From Roseiarcus sp963823165 (lineage in GTDB: Bacteria > Pseudomonadota > Alphaproteobacteria > Rhizobiales > Beijerinckiaceae): 64,000 bases of DNA. The notes beneath the pieces were generated by a model. It was not told the DNA's origin, searched no databases, and saw only the letters and a program-made list of their open reading frames with translations. The position numbers and the translations under genes were made by a program. The stretch is taken from positions 124,001 to 188,000 of the forward strand of contig CAWGKV010000016.1 of the NCBI GenBank assembly GCA_963823165.1. Direction: 5' to 3'. Of the stretch, positions 50,903 to 60,349 are shown one piece after another (within the stretch, counting starts at the first letter, position 1; each line of letters begins with the position of its first letter).

Positions 50903-51709
50903 TCAGTCGATCAGCCGCCGGTACAGGTGCCAGGTCGTGTGACCGAGGACGGGGAAGATGACGAGCAGCGCGACGAACAGGGTCACGAACGACACCGCGA
51001 GATCCATGCCGATCACCACCGCCCAGGCGAGCATCGTGCGCGGATTGGCGAGCACCGCCTGCACGCTGGTCGTCATCGCGGTGACGAAATCGACATTGCG
51101 GTCGACGACGAGCGGCGGCGACACGGCGGTGAAGGAAAAGACGATCAGCGCGATGATCGCCCCGACGCCGTTGCCGACGATGAGGAAGGTCAGGCCGTAC
51201 GACGTGGTGAAGACGTTGGTGAAGAGTTGGGGGAACGACGGAACCCGAACGCCGTAGAACACGAGAAACAGGAAGACCGCGAGATCGAGCCAGATGATGA
51301 GGGTGAAGAGGCTGACGAGGGCGAGCCAGCCGAGATCCTTGCCCGAACGGTTCCACACGGCGCCCAACACCGCCGACCACGACAGCGGCTCGCCGGTCTC
51401 GAGCCGGCGCGAGATCTCGTAAGTCCCGGCTGCTCCGAAGGGCGAGAGCAGGGCGAACCCCATCATGAACGGATAGGCGAGATAGAAATAGCCGAGCGAA
51501 AAGGCGATCCACAGGATGAGCCAGCCGCCGACGGCGTAGACCGCGCCGAAGGCCATGCCGTATTTCGGCGCCTGGGCGAAATCGCGCACCCCCTGTGCAA
51601 TGCACTCCACGAGATCGGAAATTTCGATCTTGCGGATACGGAACGGGGCCTTGCCGGCTTCCGCAGGGGCGCCCGGCGCCGACGGCCCGGCGTCAATCAC
51701 AATCCCCAT
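50903..51709 (-). CDS. DUF2189 membrane protein
   Basis: A 268-residue membrane protein with six hydrophobic segments, characteristic FRIRKIEISDLVECIAQGVR DF at the start, YPFMMGFALLSPFGAAGTYE and SFTAVSPPLVVDRNVDFVTA. These are the landmarks of DUF2189, a family near cytochrome oxidase genes in alphaproteobacteria but without known function. The start at 51709 has a short hydrophilic leader; GGGAG is found upstream. Confidence 0.88.
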   Translation of the reverse strand: MGIVIDAGPSAPGAPAEAGKAPFRIRKIEISDLVECIAQGVRDFAQAPKYGMAFGAVYAVGGWLILWIAFSLGYFYLAYPFMMGFALLSPFGAAGTYEISRRLETGEPLSWSAVLGAVWNRSGKDLGWLALVSLFTLIIWLDLAVFLFLVFYGVRVPSFPQLFTNVFTTSYGLTFLIVGNGVGAIIALIVFSFTAVSPPLVVDRNVDFVTAMTTSVQAVLANPRTMLAWAVVIGMDLAVSFVTLFVALLVIFPVLGHTTWHLYRRLID

Positions 51710-51941
51710 CCAATCACTCCCTACTTTCGGCTTGTTTCTGTCGCCTCTTACGGGCTTCCGGTGATTGAATCACGTTCGGCGTGAGCAAGCAACGTTTTCT
51801 ATCAATTCATCGGCTGACGCGATGGCGCAGCGAAAGGGCGGAGGCCGCACGGAACGCGCATCGCTGCCTTGCAGCGAAAAGCATTGCCGATTCGTCCGCG
51901 CTGTGGCATGAGCCTGCATCCCCAACAAAAATCGGAATGCG

Positions 51942-52358
51942 ATGTCCTTTCTGAATGGCAACAGCTTCGCTGACCGCCAGGCGGCCGCCGCCAAGGCGCG
52001 GAAGTCGATGGCTGAGAAGTTTCTGGAGAAAACCAAGTACGACCCCAACGATCCGGCCGTGATCGAGCGGGAGGCCAAGCGCAAGGCGATCCTCGAGGCG
52101 CGCGCGCTGCGCGAGGTCGAGCGCGCCAAACGCCGGGCAGAAGAGGCCGCCGCCGAAGCCGCCCGCAAGCTGGCCGAAGAAGCAGGCCGGCAGGAGCAGC
52201 TGCGGCTCGAGGCGCTCGCCCGCGAGGCCGAGGCCCAGCGTCTGCGCGAAGAGCAGGAGAAGCTCGAGTACGAGAAGAAGCTCGAGCGCGACGCCCGCTA
52301 CGCCGCCCGCAAGGAGCGCAAGAAGAAAAAGAAGTCCGTGGCCGAGCGCTGGGGCTGA
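51942..52358 (+). CDS. DUF6481 coiled-coil protein
   Basis: A 138-residue, highly charged protein; residues about 60-130 form a continuous Glu/Arg/Ala-rich coiled coil (EARALREVERAKRRAEEAAA and following), ending in a Lys run (KKKKKSVAERWG). The start MSFLNGNSFADRQAAAAKAR is typical of DUF6481 in Rhizobiales. Function unknown. It lies 86 nt upstream of homoserine dehydrogenase on the same strand. Confidence 0.85.
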   Translation: MSFLNGNSFADRQAAAAKARKSMAEKFLEKTKYDPNDPAVIEREAKRKAILEARALREVERAKRRAEEAAAEAARKLAEEAGRQEQLRLEALAREAEAQRLREEQEKLEYEKKLERDARYAARKERKKKKKSVAERWG

Positions 52359-52444
52359 TCGTCCGATGCTTCGTTGATCCTGAGCGGGAACTCGGGCACA
52401 AGGGCCCGTGGGAACTCCCGTCCGGAGAGCGGAGCGAGGACGTC

Positions 52445-53743
52445 ATGACAGAACCGCTGCGCTTGGGCGTCGCCGGCCTCGGCGTGGTCGGCGCAAGCTT
52501 CGCCCAGCTTCTGCGGAGGCAGGGCGGACTGGCGGCGCGAGCGGGCCGCGCATGCGTGGTTGCGGCCTACAGCGCGCGCCATAGACGCGAGTCCGATCTC
52601 GACGGCGCGCGCTTCTTCGACGATGCGGCGGCGATGGCCGCCACCGCCGAAATCGACGTGTTCGTCGAACTGATTGGCGGAGCGGACGGAATCGCATTCG
52701 AGGCGGTCAAAGCGGCCCTGGCGCGCGGCATACCGGTCGTCACCGCCAACAAGGCGATGATCGCGGCGCACGGGCTGCGGCTGGCGGCGCTGTCCGAGGC
52801 GCACGAGGCGCCGCTCTTCTTCGAGGCGGCGGTCGGCGGCGGCATCCCGGTGATCAAGACGCTGCGCGAGAGTTTGGCCGGCAACGCGATCAAGCGCGTT
52901 TCCGGCATCCTCAACGGCACCTGCAACTACATCCTGTCTCGGATGGAGACCGACAGCCTGCCGTTCGACGTCTGTCTCACCGAGGCCCAGAGGCTCGGCT
53001 ACGCCGAGGCGGATCCCACTTTCGACATTGGCGGGCTCGACACGGCGCACAAGCTCGCCATCCTCGCTTCGCTCGCCTTCGGCTCCAAGATCGACGCCGC
53101 TGCGGTCTCGGTCGAGGGCATCGAATCAATCACCCTCGCCGATCTTACTGCGGCCGACGAACTGGGCTTCCGCGTCAAGCTGCTCGGCGTCGCGGAGCGC
53201 ACGCCGCACGGCGTCGAGCAGCGCGTCCATCCGACGATGGTGTCGAAAGCGGCGCCGCTCGCGCAGACGATGGGCGTGCTCAACGCGGTGTCGATCGACG
53301 GCGACGCGGTTGGCGAGCTCACGCTGGTCGGGGCGGGGGCGGGCGGCGACGCGACCGCTTCGGCGGTCGCAGCCGACGTAGTCGACATCGCCAGGGGGAC
53401 GCGCCTGCAGGCGTTCGGGCGGCCGGCGGCGTCGCTGGTCGACGCCGACCGGGTGCCGATGCAGCGCCACGAGGGCGGCTATTACATTCGCCTCGCAGTG
53501 GTCGATCGGCCCGGCGCCATGGGCGCGATCGCCGCCCGGATGGGCGAGCGGATGATCTCGCTCGAGGCGATCATGCAGAAGCGCGCCTCGAAGGAGGCCG
53601 CCGCCGCAGGGGTCGTGCCGGTCGTGCTGATGACCCACGGCACGACCGAAGCGTCCATCCGCGACGCTCTTGCCCGCGCCGTCGAGGACGGCGTCGTGCG
53701 GGAGAAGCCGCAGCTGATCCGGATCGAGCGCGAGGCGGCTTGA
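52445..53743 (+). CDS. hom: Homoserine dehydrogenase
   Basis: A 432-residue enzyme that reduces aspartate semialdehyde to homoserine on the way to threonine and methionine. N-terminal NAD(P)-binding fold (GVAGLGVVGASFAQLLRRQG), substrate-binding domain with SGILNGTCNYILSRM and EADPTFDIGGLDTAHKLAIL, and a C-terminal ACT domain (YYIRLAVVDRPGAMGAIAAR) for feedback control by threonine. The catalytic Lys is in the conserved HKLAIL/KI region. It is a stand-alone dehydrogenase, not fused to aspartokinase. Its stop overlaps a possible TTG start of the next gene. Confidence 0.95.
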   Translation: MTEPLRLGVAGLGVVGASFAQLLRRQGGLAARAGRACVVAAYSARHRRESDLDGARFFDDAAAMAATAEIDVFVELIGGADGIAFEAVKAALARGIPVVTANKAMIAAHGLRLAALSEAHEAPLFFEAAVGGGIPVIKTLRESLAGNAIKRVSGILNGTCNYILSRMETDSLPFDVCLTEAQRLGYAEADPTFDIGGLDTAHKLAILASLAFGSKIDAAAVSVEGIESITLADLTAADELGFRVKLLGVAERTPHGVEQRVHPTMVSKAAPLAQTMGVLNAVSIDGDAVGELTLVGAGAGGDATASAVAADVVDIARGTRLQAFGRPAASLVDADRVPMQRHEGGYYIRLAVVDRPGAMGAIAARMGERMISLEAIMQKRASKEAAAAGVVPVVLMTHGTTEASIRDALARAVEDGVVREKPQLIRIEREAA

Positions 53744-53805
53744 GCCCGGCGATCGCCAAAACGCCCCTCGCGTCCGCCGCTGCGACCGTACGCGAGGAGC
53801 GACGG

Positions 53806-54681
53806 ATGCGCATCCTCGCCATCACTCTGATGTGCGGCGCCATGCTGTGCTTCACAGGGCTCGACACGTCCTCCAAGTGGCTGGGCCCCCGGCTTCCGGC
53901 GATGCAGATCATCTGGGCGCGGTATCTGTCCGCGACGCTGATCGCGTTCGCGGTCGCGCGTCCGTGGGCGCGCCCGGCCGTCCTGGTCTCGAAACGACCG
54001 TTGCTGCAGGGGCTTCGCTCGCTGCTGCTGCTCGGTTCGACCTCCTCGGTCGTGCTCGCTTTGCGCCAGCTGCAGCTCGCCGAGACGGCGACGATCTCCT
54101 TTCTCACGCCGATCTTCGTGGCGTTGCTCGCCGGCCCTCTGCTCGGCGAGCGGGTCGGCGGCGAGCGCATGGTCGCAATCGTCGTCGGCTTCTTCGGCGT
54201 CCTGTTGGCGACGCGGCCGGGCACGAGCGCGTTCCAGCCGATCGTTCTCGTCGCCATCGCGGGCGTCGCCTGCAACTCCGGCTATGTGCTCGCCACCCGC
54301 AAGCTCGCGGGATACGATTCGCCCCGGACCACGCTGCTTTGGACCCAGGCAGCCGGGGTCGCCCTTTTGACGCCGATCCTGCCGTGGGTCTGGCGGCAGC
54401 CTGACTCGCTCCATGTCTGGTTGGTCATGGCCGGCCTCGGCGTGTTCGCCGCGGCGGGCCACGGGCTGCTGATCGTTGCCCACAAGTTCGCTTCCGCGCC
54501 CGTGCTGACGCCGTTCTCCTATACCCAGCTCGTCTGGATGATCGCGTCCGGACTGCTGATCTTCGGCGACTGGCCGCCGACGGCGACGCTCGTCGGCGCA
54601 GCGCTGGTTGTCGCCTGCGGCGCCTGGCTTGCGCTGCGCGAGCGGGCGGGGGCGCGGCTGGAGCCGATCGCAATCGAGTAG
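53806..54681 (+). CDS. EamA/DMT-family exporter
   Basis: A 291-residue membrane protein with ten helices in two EamA halves (ILAITLMCGAMLCFTGLDTS at the start; PFSYTQLVWMIASGLLIFGD near the end). I chose ATG at 53806, preceded by GAGGAGCG, where the first helix begins; a TTG at 53740 would overlap the hom stop and add 22 polar residues. Homologues export amino acids or metabolites; position after homoserine dehydrogenase makes threonine or homoserine export conceivable, but that is speculation. Confidence 0.85.
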   Translation: MRILAITLMCGAMLCFTGLDTSSKWLGPRLPAMQIIWARYLSATLIAFAVARPWARPAVLVSKRPLLQGLRSLLLLGSTSSVVLALRQLQLAETATISFLTPIFVALLAGPLLGERVGGERMVAIVVGFFGVLLATRPGTSAFQPIVLVAIAGVACNSGYVLATRKLAGYDSPRTTLLWTQAAGVALLTPILPWVWRQPDSLHVWLVMAGLGVFAAAGHGLLIVAHKFASAPVLTPFSYTQLVWMIASGLLIFGDWPPTATLVGAALVVACGAWLALRERAGARLEPIAIE

Positions 54682-54726
54682 CGGCCTGCGGCTCAGCCGC
54701 CCTCGCAGGCCGGCGAGGAGGAGCGA

Positions 54727-55146
54727 ATGTCCGATCAGGCGCCGCCGGTCGAGGGAGTGCTCGAGACGTCGCTGTATGCAAGCGACATCGGGCGAACCGC
54801 CGCCTTCTACCGCGACCTGTTCGGCTTCAAGGCGCTGGTCGAGAGCCCGCGGCTCGTCGCCTTTGAGGTCGCGGCGAGGCACGTTTTGCTCGTCTTCCAG
54901 GCCGGCGCAACCGAGGACGACGTCCGGGACTCCCGCGGGACCATTCCAGGCCACGACGGGCGCGGACGTCTCCATCTGGCGCTGTCGATCGCCGCGGCCG
55001 ATTACGACCCCTGGCGCAGGCGGCTCGTCGAGCGCGGTGTCGCGATTGCCGGCGAGTATCGCTGGCCGCGCGGCGGGATGAGCCTCTATTTCCGTGATCC
55101 CGATGGCGCTTTGGTGGAGCTGGCGACGCCGGGTCTATGGTGGTGA
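54727..55146 (+). CDS. VOC-family (glyoxalase-like) protein
   Basis: A 139-residue vicinal-oxygen-chelate protein: VEGVLETSLYASDIGRTAAF YRDLFGF at the start, LHLALSIAAADYDPW in the middle (metal His) and SLYFRDPDGALVELATPGLW at the end (metal Glu). GGAGGAGCGA precedes the ATG. It belongs to the same general family as the gene at 40143 but is not closely similar. Substrate unknown. It follows the exporter gene by 45 nt and may be cotranscribed. Confidence 0.87.
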   Translation: MSDQAPPVEGVLETSLYASDIGRTAAFYRDLFGFKALVESPRLVAFEVAARHVLLVFQAGATEDDVRDSRGTIPGHDGRGRLHLALSIAAADYDPWRRRLVERGVAIAGEYRWPRGGMSLYFRDPDGALVELATPGLWW

Positions 55147-55507
55147 TCGTCCGATTGCCCGCGCCGCACCCGCTTGCTGCGGCAGACGAGTGCGCTTGGT
55201 TCGGCCGCCCTGTCCCGTTTCCTGCGGGGCCGCCTCATTCGGAATTGTCTTAATGTTCCGAACCAGCCCGCACACGTTAAGTTGACAATTCGGCGGGCTT
55301 TTTGCCCATCTTCGACCGCATTCCGACGCGCTTTTGCCCGGCTCGCGCGATACGTTGAGGCATTGGCTCGGGAGGAGACTCTCGCGGCATCGCGCCCGTC
55401 GGGGCAGGAGCGTCGACGCCTGTCGTACAACGGCGTTGGCAGATCGCTCGAAACGGCTCGGGCGGCGGCGATCTCAATCCCCCGACCCATTGGATGAGGA
55501 GAACATC
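55147..55507. other. Gene-free interval upstream of the Gly/His-rich protein
   Basis: 361 nt. A TTGACA-like hexamer (GTTGACAATTC near 55279) in A/T-richer sequence could be the -35 element of a promoter for the exported protein at 55508, which would give a long leader. Open frames here have no family features. Nothing else can be supported. Confidence 0.35.
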
Positions 55508-55879
55508 ATGCGTCCAGCGTTGACGAAAGTTGTGGCGGCGTCGTTCGCGGCGCTGCTGGCCGGAGCTACGGCGACAACATCGGAGGCCGCCGTCTTTCAC
55601 GGCGGCGGCGGCGGCTTCCACGGTGGGTTTGGCGGCTGGCATGGCGGCGGCTTCCATGGGGGCTGGCGTGGCGGCGGCTGGCATGGCGGCGGCTGGCATG
55701 GCGGCGGCTGGGGCCCAGGCGTCATCGGCGGCCTTGCGGCCGGCGCGATCATCGGAGGCGCGCTCGCGGCGCCCTACGCCTACGGCTATGGCTACGGCGG
55801 CTGCTACCAGTACCAGCCGATCTACAGTCCGAACGGCGTCTACCTCGGGAGCCAGCTCGTAAACGTCTGCGGCTACTGA
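55508..55879 (+). CDS. Exported Gly/His/Trp-rich small protein
   Basis: A 123-residue protein: signal peptide (MRPALTKVVAASFAALLAGA, cleavage near SEAAVF), then repeats of the type GGWHGGG/GGFHGGF (residues about 30-72), a hydrophobic glycine-zipper (GGLAAGAIIGGALAAPYAYG) and a C-terminal domain with two Cys (GGCYQYQPIYSPNGVYLGSQ LVNVCGY). The His/Gly repeats suggest metal binding; the glycine zipper suggests membrane insertion or assembly. A family of such exported proteins is common in Rhizobiales without assigned role. The ATG at 55508 follows GAGGAGAACATC. Confidence 0.8.
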   Translation: MRPALTKVVAASFAALLAGATATTSEAAVFHGGGGGFHGGFGGWHGGGFHGGWRGGGWHGGGWHGGGWGPGVIGGLAAGAIIGGALAAPYAYGYGYGGCYQYQPIYSPNGVYLGSQLVNVCGY

Positions 55880-55889
55880 CCCGGCAACG

Positions 55890-55918
55890 CGGCCTCTCCC
55901 GAGTGGAGGGGCCGTTTG
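55890..55918 (+). terminator. Hairpin terminator between convergent genes
   Basis: CGGCCTCTCC at 55890-55899 pairs with GGAGGGGCCG at 55905-55914 (one G-T pair), followed by TTTGCT. It starts 11 nt after the stop of the Gly/His-rich gene and overlaps the edge of the convergent DUF4239 gene, so it can serve as terminator for the former. Confidence 0.6.
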
Positions 55919-56695
55919 CTACGACGCCATCTCCGCCAGCACCGCCTCCAGAGGATCCGGTTGCACATGCACCGGACCGGTGAAGGGGTGGTCGATCGAA
56001 ATGATCACCACCAGTCCGAGGGTGACCAATATCGATAGAACGCCGGTCATGGAGATCTGGGCCGCCAGGTTTTCGCTGCCGAAGAACAGGGGGAAGGCGA
56101 CCGTGAGGATCGCGCCGGCATACAGCGCGGCCCAGACGACTCCCGGTACGAGGCCGGTCGCAAGGTGGAGGCGGATGCGGCGTGAGGAAGTGGCGTTGTC
56201 GAGCTGGGTGAAGACTTCCGCCATATCGGCCGTTTCCCTCGTCCCGGTTCGGCCGAGGGCGAGCGCGCTGCTATAGACGGCGCCGAGGGCCCGTGTCGTC
56301 TGAGCGCTCTCGGACTCGTGCGACATCGCGGTCCAGTCGTCCTGGATCGCGGAAGTCGTGTATTTCACGAGAGCGGCGCGAAGGGCGACGGCCTGCGGCT
56401 CGTTCCCCTCCGCATATCGGAAGAGCGCGGCAATTGCCGCAGCCTCCTGGTCGACTGCGCTCTCCGCGGCGCTGAACTTCTCCCACACGACGATGACCGA
56501 GAAGGCGAGCAGGACGGCGTAGATCACGCCGACGGTGGCGAATTTGAAGCCGGCGATCTCGTTGTTCTTGGCGAGCCGCTCGGCGCCGACCCACCGGTGG
56601 ATGAGCGCCTGAGCGACCATCGCGAGCGCCGTAGGAAGGACGACGACTAGCGCGATCAGCTCCCATAGCGGAAGGTTGACGAGAAAATACGACAC
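55919..56695 (-). CDS. DUF4239 (bestrophin-like) membrane protein
   Basis: A 258-residue protein with two N-terminal helices (LPLWELIALVVVLPTALAMV; FATVGVIYAVLLAFSVIVVW), a periplasmic or cytoplasmic helical domain (EAAAIAALFRYAEGNEP, TTRALGAVYSSALAL) and two C-terminal helices, ending DHPFTGPVHVQPDPLEAVLA. This is the DUF4239 layout, thought to be distantly related to bestrophin anion channels. I chose GTG at 56695 (preceded by GGGAGAGCC) because the region upstream is arginine-rich and unlike the family. Function unproven. Confidence 0.82.
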   Translation of the reverse strand: MSYFLVNLPLWELIALVVVLPTALAMVAQALIHRWVGAERLAKNNEIAGFKFATVGVIYAVLLAFSVIVVWEKFSAAESAVDQEAAAIAALFRYAEGNEPQAVALRAALVKYTTSAIQDDWTAMSHESESAQTTRALGAVYSSALALGRTGTRETADMAEVFTQLDNATSSRRIRLHLATGLVPGVVWAALYAGAILTVAFPLFFGSENLAAQISMTGVLSILVTLGLVVIISIDHPFTGPVHVQPDPLEAVLAEMAS

Positions 56696-57044
56696 CAGCG
56701 GCTCTCCCTTCCGCAGTCGATTGCCATGAAGGCGGCGACCAAATCGCGCGTCGCCGCGCAGCGCCGGCACAGCCTCTGCGCCTCCGTCACGACCCGGCTG
56801 TACACTCCGGGGGCGACTTGCTTTCCTCGCGTCGCGACAGCTCCTCGAGAATCGCATAGGCCCCCGAGGGGAGCGGCGGTGTCGCTTAAATGTCAAGCAC
56901 CCGCCGGCAATCCGATCCGCCGACTCACGCAACGACTCGGGTCTGATTTTGAACGGCGTGTCGCTTTGACCCACGAGACTCTTTCCTTGGCCTAGCCATG
57001 CGCTGACGAGCCGGATATCTGGTTAGCATTCGCATGACGCCAAC
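56696..57044. other. Divergent gap between DUF4239 and CDF genes
   Basis: 349 nt between divergent genes; promoters for both must lie here. No conserved small gene is visible, and I cannot point to defined promoter hexamers or metal-regulator operators. Confidence 0.4.
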
Positions 57045-58034
57045 ATGGCGTTTGTCCAGCCCCGGTCCGTTCCCATGGCTGATCACGATCATCGCCACAA
57101 CCACGGCCATGACAACAGCCATGGGCCCGATGACGGGCTGGCCGGCCACAGCCATGTGCCTCCCAGCTTCGGCAAAGCCTTCGCCGTCGGAATCGCGCTC
57201 AATGCCGGTTTCGTGGCCTTGGAAGTTGTGTTCGGTCTCCTTGGACATTCGGTCGCCCTCTTGGCGGACGCTGGCCACAATTTCAGCGATGTGTTGGGTC
57301 TCGTGGTGGCGTGGGCCGCCAGCATTCTCGTCAGGCGTGCGCCGTCAGCCCGATTCACCTATGGGCTCGCCGGTTCGTCGATCCTCGCCGCTTTGTTCAA
57401 CGCCGTCTTTCTTCTAATCGTAATCGGCGGCCTGAGCTGGGAGGCCGTTCGTCGCCTTTTCCACCCTGAGCCCGTCGCCGGCGGAACCGTGATGATCGTC
57501 GCCGCTGCGGGCATCGTCATCAATGGGGTTTGCGCGTGGCTGTTCGCCTCCGGCCGCGAGGGGGACATCAACATAAGAGGCGCTTTCACTCATATGGCGG
57601 CGGACGCCCTCGTGTCGGTTGGCGTCGTCGTCGCGGGCCTTGTGATCTCGCTGACCGGCTGGCTGTGGCTCGATCCGGCCGTAAGCCTCGCGATCAACGC
57701 AATAATCGTCTGGGGAACATGGAGTCTGCTCCGCGACAGCACGGCCATGTCCTTGAACGCCGTGCCGCCCGGCGTCGACGCCGCCAAGGTTAGCGCCTTC
57801 CTCGCCGAACAGCCAGGCGTTCACGCCATTCACGATCTGCACATCTGGGGCATGAGCACGACTGAAACGGCGCTGACGGCGCATTTGGTGATGCCGGACG
57901 GCCACCCGGGCGACGCCTTTCTCATCCGACTCTGCGAGGCGCTGAAGTCACGCTACCGCATTGGCCATGCGACCGTTCAGATCGAAATCGACCCCAACAG
58001 CGCATGTGCGCTTGCTCCGTCGCACGTCATCTAA
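57045..58034 (+). CDS. Cation diffusion facilitator (CzcD/ZitB-type) metal exporter
   Basis: A 329-residue exporter of Zn2+ or similar ions in exchange for protons. A His-rich N-terminus (DHDHRHNHGHDNSHG), six helices, the metal sites in ALLADAGHNFSDVLGLVVAW (HxxxD) and AFTHMAADALVSVGVVVAGL (HxxxD), and a C-terminal cytoplasmic domain with GVHAIHDLHIWGMSTTETAL. The HxxxD pairs are typical for zinc-type CDF proteins. ATG at 57045; MADHDH at 57075 is an alternative start. Confidence 0.93.
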   Translation: MAFVQPRSVPMADHDHRHNHGHDNSHGPDDGLAGHSHVPPSFGKAFAVGIALNAGFVALEVVFGLLGHSVALLADAGHNFSDVLGLVVAWAASILVRRAPSARFTYGLAGSSILAALFNAVFLLIVIGGLSWEAVRRLFHPEPVAGGTVMIVAAAGIVINGVCAWLFASGREGDINIRGAFTHMAADALVSVGVVVAGLVISLTGWLWLDPAVSLAINAIIVWGTWSLLRDSTAMSLNAVPPGVDAAKVSAFLAEQPGVHAIHDLHIWGMSTTETALTAHLVMPDGHPGDAFLIRLCEALKSRYRIGHATVQIEIDPNSACALAPSHVI

Positions 58035-58234
58035 TTCTCTCTCAAAGCCACTTGCGAAGACTTTTTTGTCTCGCGCTGTCGCGCGCCTGCAGATGCCTGG
58101 GGAGGACTCATGCTCGCCGGCCGCTCGGCCGGCCGGCCAGCTTCTGGATCGCCGCCCGCTCTGGCATGGTGTTTCTCTGAGAAGCGGCGAGGCGATTCGG
58201 GGGCCGCGCAGCGGCCGGACGAGGACGAGCGGGT

Positions 58235-60019
58235 TTGGCGGGGTATTTCCTGGATGTCGAGCGGTCGGCGCTCGGGCGGCCGTGGCGGCCGCGGCTCGAC
58301 GGGGTGGGCGAGACGCGCGCGCTCGCCATCGCCCAGGTCGGGGGGCACGACGAGCTGCTCGCTCGGGTCCTGGCCGGACGGGGCGTCGCGCCGGAAACGG
58401 TCGACCGCTACCTCGATCCGACCTTGCGCGACCTGATGCCGGACCCTTTCGTCATGCGCGACATGCAGGCCGCGACGGAGCGGCTCGTCCGCGCCGCCGA
58501 ACGGGGCGAGCGGGTTGCGATCTTCGGCGATTACGACGTCGACGGCGCCTGCAGCGCGGCCCTCCTCAGCGAATTCCTCGAAGCCTGCGGCGCCGAGACG
58601 ATCGTCCATATCCCGGACCGCGTCACCGAAGGCTATGGCCCGAACGCCGAGGCGATCGAAAGCTTCGCGGCGCGCGGCGCAAGGCTCGTCGTCACCGTCG
58701 ACTGCGGGGCGGTGAGCCACGCGCCGTTCGAGCGCGCTGCTCGGCTCGGCCTCGACGTCATCGTGTTCGACCATCACCAGGCGCCTGAGATTCTGCCGAA
58801 GGCGCTCGCCCTCGTGGATCCGAACCGGGCGGACGACCTTTCGGGCCTCGGCCACCTCTGCGCGGCGGGCGTCGTCTTCATGGCTCTGGTCGCGCTGAAC
58901 CGGGCGCTGCGGGAAGCGGGCTTCTGGAACGGGCGCAAGCCGCCCGACCTCATCGCGGGCCTCGATCTCGTGGCGCTCGCGACCGTCGCCGACGTCGTGC
59001 CGCTGACCGGCCTCAACCGCGCCTTCGTCGTCAAGGGGCTCCAGGTGATGCGGAGCCGCGGCCGGCCTGGCCTTGCGGCTTTGTTCGACGTCGCCGGGGC
59101 CGACGGGCCGCCGCGCCCCTACCATCTCGGCTTCATGATCGGCCCGCGCATCAACGCGGGCGGCCGGATCGGCGACGCTGCCCTCGGCGCGCGTCTGCTT
59201 GCTGCGGCCGACGATCTCGAGGCGCGGCAGATCGCCGCCGAGCTCGACCGGCTGAACCGCGCCCGCCAGCAGATCGAGATCGCCGCCCTGGCGGAGGCCG
59301 AGGCCGAGGCTTTGGCCTCGCTCGGCCTCGACGAGCGCGGCGCGACCCTGGTGGTGGCGGGCGAGAACTGGCCGCCGGGCGTCGTCGGCATCCTCGCCGC
59401 GCGCCTTAAGGAGCGATTCGACCGGCCCGCCTTCGCGCTGACCTTGGCGGGCGCGCATGCGACCGGATCCGGCCGCTCGATCCCCGGCGTCGACCTCGGC
59501 AAGACCGTGCGGGCGGCGGTCGAGGCAGGGCTGCTCGTCAAGGGGGGCGGCCACGCCATGGCGGCGGGCGTGACCATCGAAAAACATCGGCTGGGCGAAT
59601 TTCGGGCCTTCCTCGAGGAGCGGCTTGGGGAGGCGGTCGCCCGGTCGCGGGCCGAGGCGAGCCTCGCGGTCGACGCGGCGATGACCGCCGCCGCCGCGAC
59701 ACCCGAGCTCGCCAAAAAACTCGAGGCCGCCGGCCCCTACGGGTCGGGCAACCCTGAGCCTTTGTTCGTGCTGCCGCGCCACCGGCTGACCGATGTCATG
59801 CCCGTCGGCGCCGATCACCTCCGCATGCGGGTGGCCGCTGGCGACGGCTCGACGGTCGAGGCGATGGCCTTCCGCTCGGTCGGCAAGAAACTCGGCGAGG
59901 CGTTGACCCGACTGAGAGGCGCCTCGGTCCACCTCGCTGGGACGCTGTCGGTCAACCAATACGGCGGGCGCGAGCGGGCGCAGCTCCGTGTGGTCGATGT
60001 GGCGGAGGTTTTGCGGTAG
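58235..60019 (+). CDS. recJ: Single-stranded-DNA-specific exonuclease RecJ
   Basis: A 594-residue 5'-3' exonuclease of recombination and mismatch repair. DHH-family motifs are intact: VAIFGDYDVDGACSAALLSE (motif I), VDCGAVSHAPFERA, VFDHHQAP (DHH), LATVADVVPLTG and the DHHA1 motif KGGGHAMAAGVTI, followed by an OB domain (LRMRVAAGDGSTVEAMAFRS). The first possible start is TTG at 58235 in frame with family sequence (MAGYFLDVERSALG); the leader resembles other alphaproteobacterial RecJ. A palindromic terminator follows. Confidence 0.94.
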   Translation: MAGYFLDVERSALGRPWRPRLDGVGETRALAIAQVGGHDELLARVLAGRGVAPETVDRYLDPTLRDLMPDPFVMRDMQAATERLVRAAERGERVAIFGDYDVDGACSAALLSEFLEACGAETIVHIPDRVTEGYGPNAEAIESFAARGARLVVTVDCGAVSHAPFERAARLGLDVIVFDHHQAPEILPKALALVDPNRADDLSGLGHLCAAGVVFMALVALNRALREAGFWNGRKPPDLIAGLDLVALATVADVVPLTGLNRAFVVKGLQVMRSRGRPGLAALFDVAGADGPPRPYHLGFMIGPRINAGGRIGDAALGARLLAAADDLEARQIAAELDRLNRARQQIEIAALAEAEAEALASLGLDERGATLVVAGENWPPGVVGILAARLKERFDRPAFALTLAGAHATGSGRSIPGVDLGKTVRAAVEAGLLVKGGGHAMAAGVTIEKHRLGEFRAFLEERLGEAVARSRAEASLAVDAAMTAAAATPELAKKLEAAGPYGSGNPEPLFVLPRHRLTDVMPVGADHLRMRVAAGDGSTVEAMAFRSVGKKLGEALTRLRGASVHLAGTLSVNQYGGRERAQLRVVDVAEVLR

Positions 60020-60349
60020 GGGCGGCCGGCGCTCGAGCGCGGCCGCGTTTTCGTGGCGGCCCGGGCGATATTGCCGCAGCGTTTCAGGCACAACCTCGCT
60101 GATCATTCTGCCAGTCTGTTGCGCGAGCGCGCGCCAGATGGGTCGCCTCGGCGTTGCGGATATGGACCTGATCTTTCAGAAGACTTTCCCCGCCTTCGGC
60201 ACACATGAACTTCCCGGCGCTTTTCGCCGCAACGCGTCTTGCGGATCGCGAGGTGAAATTTATCGAGCGTCGCTATCCCTGCCGCCGCCGAACACAATTG
60301 GTCGAATTCAAACTTTTGGGAACCGATCCATCGGAGCAATCGGCGGCGC
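60020..60349. terminator. Terminator after recJ, then gene-free interval
   Basis: GCGGCC at 60022-60027 pairs with GGCCGC at 60041-60046 with an inner palindrome GCGCTCGAGCGC (60029-60040), followed by GTTTTC: a plausible rho-independent terminator for recJ. The rest of the 330-nt interval, up to the stop of the convergent LysR gene, has lower GC near 60240-60360 and no credible gene. Confidence 0.55.

Noticed and set aside
55600..55710. Tandem DNA repeat or CRISPR in the GGC/CAT-rich stretch
   Set aside because: The periodicity comes from Gly-Gly-Trp-His codons inside a good coding frame.
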